Origin: an uncultured Eisenbergiella sp.
GTDB lineage: Bacteria; Bacillota; Clostridia; Lachnospirales; Lachnospiraceae
DNA: 12,128 bases
Direction: 5' to 3'
NCBI GenBank assembly: GCA_948960675.1
Contig: CARDPF010000073.1
Span: 1 to 12,128 of the forward strand
Of the stretch, positions 7,901 to 12,128 are shown piece after piece (the first letter of the stretch is position 1; each line of letters starts with the position of its first letter). The translations under genes were made by a program, and so were the position numbers. A model generated the notes under the pieces. It ran no database searches. It was not told where the DNA came from and was given only the letters and a program-made list of their open reading frames with translations.

Positions 7901-8666
7901 CCGGATCGATACAGTCGCCAAACCCGTTTTGGTACATCCACGCTTTCAGTCTTTTTTCCACAAACCCATTCCCGGCCAGACATTCCACCGGATCCTTCCA
8001 GCCCCTGTGCCCTGCATGGGAGGATTGCTCTTTTTCCCCGTCCCCGCAGGCATACCACGGGATCAGGTTTTGGAACAATTCTGCCGGATACTGCTTCATC
8101 GGACAAATCCCGATCCTGTGGTTATAGACCGCAAAGGGAACGCCGTTCTGGCAAAAGTAAAATAATGCCCCGGAAACCGGGCCGTCCCCGTCCCGTCTGT
8201 CAACCAGGAACCGGTACTCATCCCCCATGTTGTCCAGTGCAAACAGCAGGGCGTAATCCAGCCTCCCCTCCCGGCTAAGCGTTTCCTTTTTCACCGTAAT
8301 GTGCAGCCCGCACATACTGTACACACCGCGAAGCGCAAGAACCGCGCACAGTCCCAGCCATTCCAGATACCGCTCCCGCCTTTCCGCCCCAAGGCCGTCC
8401 AAAACTGCCCGCCGGTTTCCCTTGCTGTTTCCGATCTCCCGGTTGACCTCCTCCACCAGGGCGACAAAATCCGTCATGTCTGCCAACGGGTTGGGAATGG
8501 CATGGGGCGCGTAATACGCCTCCTCGTCCGGAATCCACATTTCGTTTATGATACCGGCCAGACCGGCCTCTGCAGGTAACGGCCCCGGTGTCGAACCCCC
8601 GGCCACCAAATCCTTATTTTTGACAGGCGCCATCACATCTGCCGGGAAACGATCACTAATCTTCAT
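4941..8666 (-). CDS. Large actin/Hsp70-fold ATPase of the tubulin-linked operon
   Basis: Protein of 1241 residues using the ATG at 8666-8664, preceded by TGGGAG six bases away. An upstream in-frame ATG at 8699 has no ribosome site and would add 11 residues encoded by a hairpin. The ATPase core lies in the middle. The phosphate-1 motif DFGTTST begins at Asp561, phosphate-2 is DIGGGTTD (789-796), and an adenosine-type motif LAGGACCNT lies near 942-950. These are the signatures of the actin/Hsp70/sugar-kinase superfamily, which binds ATP between two lobes. About 550 residues precede the core: helical at first, then strand-rich with a Trp/Pro segment (KIPYLMVWPWVELP). They match no domain I recognise. 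After about residue 1010 the chain is mainly helical and may bind partners. No signal or membrane helix is seen, so it is cytosolic. It sits between the tubulin-like gene (44-base gap) and a membrane gene overlapping its stop. A distant tie to other large Hsp70-like bacterial proteins is possible but untested. Confidence 0.85.
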   Translation of the reverse strand: MKISDRFPADVMAPVKNKDLVAGGSTPGPLPAEAGLAGIINEMWIPDEEAYYAPHAIPNPLADMTDFVALVEEVNREIGNSKGNRRAVLDGLGAERRERYLEWLGLCAVLALRGVYSMCGLHITVKKETLSREGRLDYALLFALDNMGDEYRFLVDRRDGDGPVSGALFYFCQNGVPFAVYNHRIGICPMKQYPAELFQNLIPWYACGDGEKEQSSHAGHRGWKDPVECLAGNGFVEKRLKAWMYQNGFGDCIDPDFALAEGEDPFVIAGWEGAEGFLQEFYGKYLETQSDLGAAMKRSMSDRAAHFCKIYWSYWDGQAGHPLPALLTDQLVLAQYGEGESCGLGYDDEAGFWQPLRLDYGNEASRKNLPEVHDRFAPVIPFTREAMLLYGEGILKIGKLEFCVYSGEAGHLSSIVMKVKLSLGSGRELFAFSKIYVYGDIRGTKIPYLMVWPWVELPKDSWKAFYATQKDSAEGYDGQSCDVDFGGRLTLELDAGEKIRVCERGAEENWEVYRSERRYRYALVQRATTESGSIACGVVMVPSVQEKSHDALTSDYGVSIDFGTTSTVCAVQRDGAQEMILPYRDFSKNVTVGEREKDIEEVAQRRWLGRSASETKELLSQRKTLTVAQLFREENQSVGISVGEDIPFLTGRFFLASSSMLCKYAANGNFESRGIYNDLKLSDGTEIEEQRASTLFLAGVYVQALLYAFSENGIVRRLLVSYPGKLTQLNLKALWEGVANIVNTGFLTDGAGQAYAVDTRKIAYYTEAEAARAYNEKKVFGVLSYINIDIGGGTTDVSGTGEGFGSAGNGLSFKYAGRELIIDSFIECYRHWKGNNRQKSMETHFGRIWGKEKENLPKETKEQVLEFYFAQCKKIEPDTVNLVNSLEQESLRMFEEILLNDFDMNLPDKYDYNMLRSVIMVKFLLLMQMVAGFLKRNKETVLAGGACCNTLEGDVKKEILLVFTGTASQNLQHIFGRDLKQLDGLSSFSIGTGKPEQEMLRYIAQMVAEMAEMEDIELKLQIAPDVQEKKEVAQGMLLSQNAGELLGEEKRWTAEELLDLAVRLPEDTLRKWYADKEKMGLPKGEYVEWLRSYFEEQAIAANVAASLAGELQQMINEKSVNAIFREAQESVEELQKRIEKLCLYGNAINAITGLWPGNAAANADYGFGPGICSVLQILPKGIPLRNMISGCMNDMRRNQKKYRYLASLENEEDRKTMFMVYIMDMVMNKAMSEKQAEDKKS
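4955..4959 (-). promoter_or_regulatory. Ribosome binding site for the GTG-started membrane gene
   Basis: GGAGG on the minus strand, ten bases before the GTG at 4944-4942 and inside the last codons of the ATPase gene. It fixes the unusual GTG start and supports translation coupled to the upstream gene through the GTGA overlap. Confidence 0.75.
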
Positions 8667-8672
8667 AATATG

Positions 8673-8677
8673 CTCCC
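8673..8677 (-). promoter_or_regulatory. Ribosome binding site that decides the ATPase start
   Basis: The minus strand reads TGGGAGCATATTATG, with GGGAG six bases before the ATG at 8666. The competing upstream ATG (8699) is preceded by GAGTATGGTTTG, which lacks a Shine-Dalgarno match, so the shorter form is preferred. Confidence 0.7.
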
Positions 8678-8681
8678 ATCC

Positions 8682-8697
8682 GCCCGCCGTGGCGGGC
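8682..8697 (-). promoter_or_regulatory. Intercistronic GC hairpin between tubulin-like and ATPase genes
   Basis: Perfect inverted repeat on the minus strand, GCCCGCC AC GGCGGGC. It forms a 7-bp stem with a 2-base gap, or 6 bp with a 4-base loop. It occupies the 44-base space between the tubulin-like stop (8711) and the ATPase start (8666), four bases upstream of its ribosome site. No T run follows, so it is not a simple terminator. It could tune the translation ratio of the two genes or stabilise an mRNA end. Confidence 0.55.
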
Positions 8698-8710
8698 ATT
8701 CAAACCATAC

Positions 8711-10465
8711 TCATTTTTTCCGCTTTGCCGCTTCATAGCAGGCCACATAAATTTCCGAAAAATCCTGACTCTTCTTATTTTTCTTATAACCGTCCTCAAA
8801 GCGCTTCTCAATTTCCTGCTTATAAAGCGCCGCTGCCTCCAGATCCGCAAACGCTGCTTTTTTCTCCTCCCCCGACACCGAGGCATAATTGAAATAGACG
8901 TTGAGCTTGAGGATATCCACCACCTCCTGCGGCAGCGGCAGATCCTCCGTAACCTTGTCCGTCTCCGTAATGTTTAAAAGATCCACCATACGGAGGGCGG
9001 CCGCCTCCAGCCGATCTGTCCTTCTGCTGCCGGTCACTTCCCCCTCTTTCCGTTCATGGTACTGTGTCCAATCATAACCGGAAAGGGCCAGGTCAAAATA
9101 AAAGCGTATGAATTCCCTGCAAAAATCGGCCGCGCCGTTGACGGGTTCCCGGTAATGGTTATCCAGTTCGCTTTCATTTAATTCTACCGACCAGTGCCCA
9201 AACCCGCTTTTCAAAATATTCCGCCCTTTTTCCGGTACTTTTCCTTTTAAAGGATCTATCGTCTGCACGGTTGCATAAACCTCCGGCATCTTCTGTAGTC
9301 GTTCATACACATTCTCTCCGCCAACGGAATCGTTAAACCGGTGTTTCATATACTGTGACACGACAATACTGAAGCGGAAAAATTCCTGCAGCTTATCTTC
9401 CTCATTCTGCAATCCCAAATCCGATGCAAACAAGGTTTCCTTTTGACTGTTTGTAAGTTTCCATAGCAGTACCCCTTCGGGCAGCTGTTTTTCCAGAAAA
9501 CGGTATCCCGCCACTGCAGCCGCGAGAAGGACAATATGGAAATGCTGCCACTGCCTTTCCCCCCGCGCGTATATTTCGCTGGTATGGCACAAATCCTTTT
9601 GCCCCAGCAGAAGAAAGCTCTCCACCTTTTGGCTGATGCCAAAGGCGTCATAGTATTGCAGCGCTTCCTTAGTCTGATGGAAAAAAACGGCGCTGTCCGG
9701 CATCAGGGCCTTTTTTTCCGTCTCTTCCTGCCGGTTATAGGGAAGCGAAAAATAGGGCATCAGCATGGTCACGCCGATCCGCATCCTGTCACGCCAGGAA
9801 CCGTTTCCCTTCGGATCGGAGATGGATCCCAGCACATCTATCAAATTCGGCGTCACGCTGGCTCCCGTGCCGCCAAATAAGGAGCCGTAAAGATAAACGG
9901 GAACCTGCCCTCCTGCGTCCGCCTTTTCCAAATCCTCATACAGGGCGCGCATGAACATATTTTCCTCATGCTCCAAAAAATCCTCCCGGACATAATTAAA
10001 TACCACGGAACCGATATTGGGATGCCCGTAAAATCCCTGTTCCAGATTCTCATTCTGCTCCGCATCTTCAAAAAAAGTATCCAAAAGAAGCGCGTCATGG
10101 GCGCTGATCCGCTTATTGTATGTAAACAAATTCTTCAGGTTCAAAATCCGGTTATCGCCAAGTTCGATTCCTTCCTCCTGCGCGCGCTTCACCACCGTAT
10201 CGTAAAAATTCCAGTTTTCCAGCACGATCTCCGGCAGCTTCAATCCCCCGCTTCCCCCCTTGTTTGTCTGTCTCTGCAGAAAGCGGTAATATCCCATGAG
10301 ATCCCGGCACTTTTTGGCGGCGTCGCTTCCGTGATCCATGTCCACCACACGGATATACAGCTTTTCCCCCATACCCACGCCGATTTTCATGGCGGTAAAC
10401 AAAAAAATCAGCGCGCGGGCGCACATGCTCCCCGTTCCCCCCGACACAATCGCATAGTAATTCAT
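8711..10465 (-). CDS. Tubulin/FtsZ-like protein (Tubulin_2 type)
   Basis: Protein of 584 residues. It starts MNYYAIVSGGTGSM, a strand followed directly by a glycine-rich nucleotide loop (Gly9-Gly12). The second strand ends VVDMDHGS (41-47), where tubulin relatives place base/ribose contacts. The segment VYLYGSLFGGTGASVTPNLI (190-209) carries the tubulin-signature loop GGTGAS (198-203). GHPNIG at 147-152 is also typical of the divergent bacterial tubulin-like family known as Tubulin_2. It is longer than FtsZ (about 350-400) and its C-terminal half is divergent; I could not place the catalytic T7 loop with confidence. Expected activity is GTP binding and perhaps GTP-driven assembly in the cytosol, but polymerisation is inference. 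GGAGG at 10474-10478, eight bases upstream, supports the ATG. Twenty bases separate it from the four-helix membrane gene upstream, and the next gene encodes the actin-like ATPase, so the two proteins probably work together. Confidence 0.8.
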   Translation of the reverse strand: MNYYAIVSGGTGSMCARALIFLFTAMKIGVGMGEKLYIRVVDMDHGSDAAKKCRDLMGYYRFLQRQTNKGGSGGLKLPEIVLENWNFYDTVVKRAQEEGIELGDNRILNLKNLFTYNKRISAHDALLLDTFFEDAEQNENLEQGFYGHPNIGSVVFNYVREDFLEHEENMFMRALYEDLEKADAGGQVPVYLYGSLFGGTGASVTPNLIDVLGSISDPKGNGSWRDRMRIGVTMLMPYFSLPYNRQEETEKKALMPDSAVFFHQTKEALQYYDAFGISQKVESFLLLGQKDLCHTSEIYARGERQWQHFHIVLLAAAVAGYRFLEKQLPEGVLLWKLTNSQKETLFASDLGLQNEEDKLQEFFRFSIVVSQYMKHRFNDSVGGENVYERLQKMPEVYATVQTIDPLKGKVPEKGRNILKSGFGHWSVELNESELDNHYREPVNGAADFCREFIRFYFDLALSGYDWTQYHERKEGEVTGSRRTDRLEAAALRMVDLLNITETDKVTEDLPLPQEVVDILKLNVYFNYASVSGEEKKAAFADLEAAALYKQEIEKRFEDGYKKNKKSQDFSEIYVACYEAAKRKK

Positions 10466-10485
10466 CCCTTCTCCCTCCGTTTCTT

Positions 10486-10983
10486 TTACATCATCCGGTC
10501 CGGCTTAAGTCTTACGGACGCAATCCCATACATGGCCAAGTCCAGCAGGATGCTGACAATTCCCGCCGCCACGAATGCGCTCATAATGGTATTTTCATAG
10601 GTTCTTTCCCCCTGCTGCAAGCGCCCTGCCGCCACATACCGCATAACAGCCAGCAAAAGCGCCTGTGCAACGACCAGCGCTGCCCCCGGCACAACGGCAT
10701 GTATCCTCTTTCTTCCCTCCACGGCGTAATCCACTCCCTTTGCAGCCCACGCATAATTGATATACATCCACACAAAGGCCAGCACGGGCAGCAGCATGGC
10801 CGGGAATACGTTATAAAACCGGAAAGCTGCCGCCGCCTCGTCGCGCAGGATGGGCAACAGTTCCTTATTTTTATAAATCAGCACGGTTCCAAGCCCATAC
10901 CGGAAGGCCGCCGACAAAATCAGCAGCGCTGCCAGCCCAATCCCCAGGTTTCTCATTCCGGTTTCTTTTAATTTCCTTATCAT
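10486..10983 (-). CDS. Four-helix integral membrane protein, unknown function
   Basis: Small membrane protein of 165 residues, not recognised as a named family. Hydrophobic helices are seen at about 12-36, 57-77, 94-119 and 131-153. The positive charges in MIRKLK at the N-terminus, EGRKR between helices 2 and 3, and RLKPDR at the C-terminus suggest both ends are cytoplasmic. No enzyme motif is visible. The start at 10983 is backed by GGGAGG at 10995-11000, 11 bases upstream, a slightly long spacing; an internal ATG at residue 10 lacks a better site. It is separated by 19 bases from the gene before it and 20 from the tubulin-like gene after it, so it is part of the same transcript and a candidate membrane partner of the tubulin-like protein. 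Confidence 0.75.
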   Translation of the reverse strand: MIRKLKETGMRNLGIGLAALLILSAAFRYGLGTVLIYKNKELLPILRDEAAAAFRFYNVFPAMLLPVLAFVWMYINYAWAAKGVDYAVEGRKRIHAVVPGAALVVAQALLLAVMRYVAAGRLQQGERTYENTIMSAFVAAGIVSILLDLAMYGIASVRLKPDRMM

Positions 10984-11002
10984 AGCCGTTCTTTCCTCCC
11001 TT

Positions 11003-12115
11003 TTATCTTCTGCTCTTTGTGCTCACCCGAAAAAGATAATCCACATACGCAATATAATCCGCCGGCGCCTCCTGCCCGAAAAAGTTTTCCAGTCTCTGGG
11101 TGAGCAGCCCCAGTTTAGGCGTCCTGCAAAACTGTGCGGCCGCCTCCTGCCGCGCCTGTTCACTGCTTGACAGCCAAAAATATTGTGTATCCTCCCCGGC
11201 AAGCCCCTCCAGCGCCACCCGGTAATCCGCCACATTGGCCGAAAACGCATCCAGCGCCGCCGCGTCCACAGGTGGTGCGGACCGCATTGCCAAATGAACC
11301 GGAACCGTCAGCAGATAATCCGTACCGTCCTTTAACAGTCCCCCGTCCTTCTCCGTGCTGCCGTCCACCATCACCCGCAAATAGGCTACCCGTCTCCCTG
11401 CCGCCAGCAGCTGATCCCCTGTCACATGCTCTTCCACCGGCCCTTTGACTGTCTCAAACCGGATTTGGACATTCTTCTGCACATTTTTGTCCGCCAAGAC
11501 CCAGTCCTGTCCGTTCCGTTCATATAAGCAGGCCTCTGACGGTACAATCCGGTACGCATCCGGCTTCTTTTCTTCCTCCCCAAAAGCCGTTTCCAGTCCT
11601 TCCGGCAAATCCGCGTAAGCGGAAACCAGCATCCGGCTTCCAAAAGCTCCGCAGCTGCCCATTCCCGGCCCCATCGTCGCACAAAACGCATTTTCCCGCC
11701 CGTCCATGGCAGCCAGGTCATTCACATTGGCGCTTCCCCAAACGGCATACAAAGGGGCATCCAAAAGCGCCTCCTGCCCCTGCCTGCGAAAACCGTCTGG
11801 CGTTTCCGTCTCTGTGCCGCCAAATTCCTCTTGGGTGATTCCCGCCATCGTATTGCGCACGGCCTCAAAGGTTAACGGCGCATAACAGGAAGTACCTGGG
11901 CGGCAAAACAGGCACCAAACCGCCTGTTTGGGTTCGCCGGTTTTCTTCCGGATTCCGTCGCAGTAGGCTTCCACCAGATCGTCCGGCCCGGTAATGATAT
12001 AGTAAAAAGCCGCGTCCCCTTCGTAATTCTCCACCGATACCATTTTGCTTCCCGTTGAAGTATCGGAAAATACCGGAACGGACAGCTGTCCTGCAAAAGG
12101 GCTTTTACAGGCCAT
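11003..12115 (-). CDS. Unknown 370-residue operon protein, possibly 5'-truncated
   Basis: I do not recognise this protein. It appears soluble, with no signal peptide or membrane helix. It is a mixed alpha/beta chain with a Cys-rich first third (WCLFCRPGTSCY near 67-78) and a glycine-rich stretch, GPGMGSCGAFGS, near 149-160 that could be a loop but fits no known nucleotide-binding pattern I can name. The second half looks strand-rich, then helical with many Ala and Gln, and ends in a basic tail. The ATG at 12115 has no Shine-Dalgarno match in the 13 bases available upstream. The frame stays open to the window edge (codons GTT TGT ATT before ATG), so the true start may lie outside. It is the first visible gene of the operon, 19 bases upstream of the four-helix membrane gene, which implies cotranscription and a shared task. 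Confidence 0.6.
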   Translation of the reverse strand: MACKSPFAGQLSVPVFSDTSTGSKMVSVENYEGDAAFYYIITGPDDLVEAYCDGIRKKTGEPKQAVWCLFCRPGTSCYAPLTFEAVRNTMAGITQEEFGGTETETPDGFRRQGQEALLDAPLYAVWGSANVNDLAAMDGRENAFCATMGPGMGSCGAFGSRMLVSAYADLPEGLETAFGEEEKKPDAYRIVPSEACLYERNGQDWVLADKNVQKNVQIRFETVKGPVEEHVTGDQLLAAGRRVAYLRVMVDGSTEKDGGLLKDGTDYLLTVPVHLAMRSAPPVDAAALDAFSANVADYRVALEGLAGEDTQYFWLSSSEQARQEAAAQFCRTPKLGLLTQRLENFFGQEAPADYIAYVDYLFRVSTKSRR

Positions 12116-12128
12116 AATACAAACGGAG

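Noticed and set aside
8667..8699. ATG at 8699 as the start of the large ATPase.
   Set aside because: No ribosome site precedes it and the added 11 residues are encoded by a hairpin; the ATG at 8666 has a good ribosome site.

Overview
The window looks like a chromosomal piece of a Gram-positive anaerobe, most likely a Lachnospiraceae-type clostridium. This rests on strong AGGAGG-like Shine-Dalgarno sites in front of most genes, a GH31 glycosidase of the kind common in gut Clostridia, moderate GC content and very tight gene packing. Species cannot be named from the sequence. No rRNA, tRNA, CRISPR array, transposase or integrase was recognised. No stretch longer than 300 bases lacks a gene; the largest gap is 114 bases (3547-3660).

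Left end (1-2080): one plus-strand gene for a GH31 alpha-glycosidase (alpha-xylosidase/alpha-glucosidase group, about 668 residues when repaired). It is split by an apparent one-base deletion near position 797, upstream of both catalytic aspartates. It is therefore either a pseudogene or carries a sequencing error. A perfect 13-bp stem-loop follows (2047-2080), in the space between the convergent transcripts.

Rest of the window (2091-12115): seven minus-strand genes, probably one operon, transcribed from right to left. In order they are: (1) an unrecognised 370-residue protein, possibly cut at its 5' end by the window edge; (2) a 165-residue protein with four membrane helices; (3) a 584-residue tubulin/FtsZ-like protein; (4) a 1241-residue protein with an actin/Hsp70-fold ATPase module in its middle and about 550 unassigned residues in front; (5) a 427-residue membrane protein with a signal anchor, a coiled coil, one membrane helix and a cytoplasmic C-terminal domain, whose GTG start overlaps the stop of gene 4; (6) a 296-residue protein made of a zinc ribbon, one membrane helix and an external C-type-lectin-like domain; (7) a 180-residue two-helix membrane protein of the DUF4231/SLATT type.

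Together these genes suggest a membrane-attached machine. Two cytosolic nucleotide-binding proteins of the two great cytoskeletal superfamilies (tubulin and actin/Hsp70) are made from adjacent cistrons and accompanied by at least four membrane proteins. One of those carries an extracellular recognition domain, and the last belongs to a family related to predicted membrane effectors of conflict systems. This is the candidate undescribed system in the window. The family calls rest on visible motifs; the joint function (surface sensing, membrane remodelling or defence) is inference.
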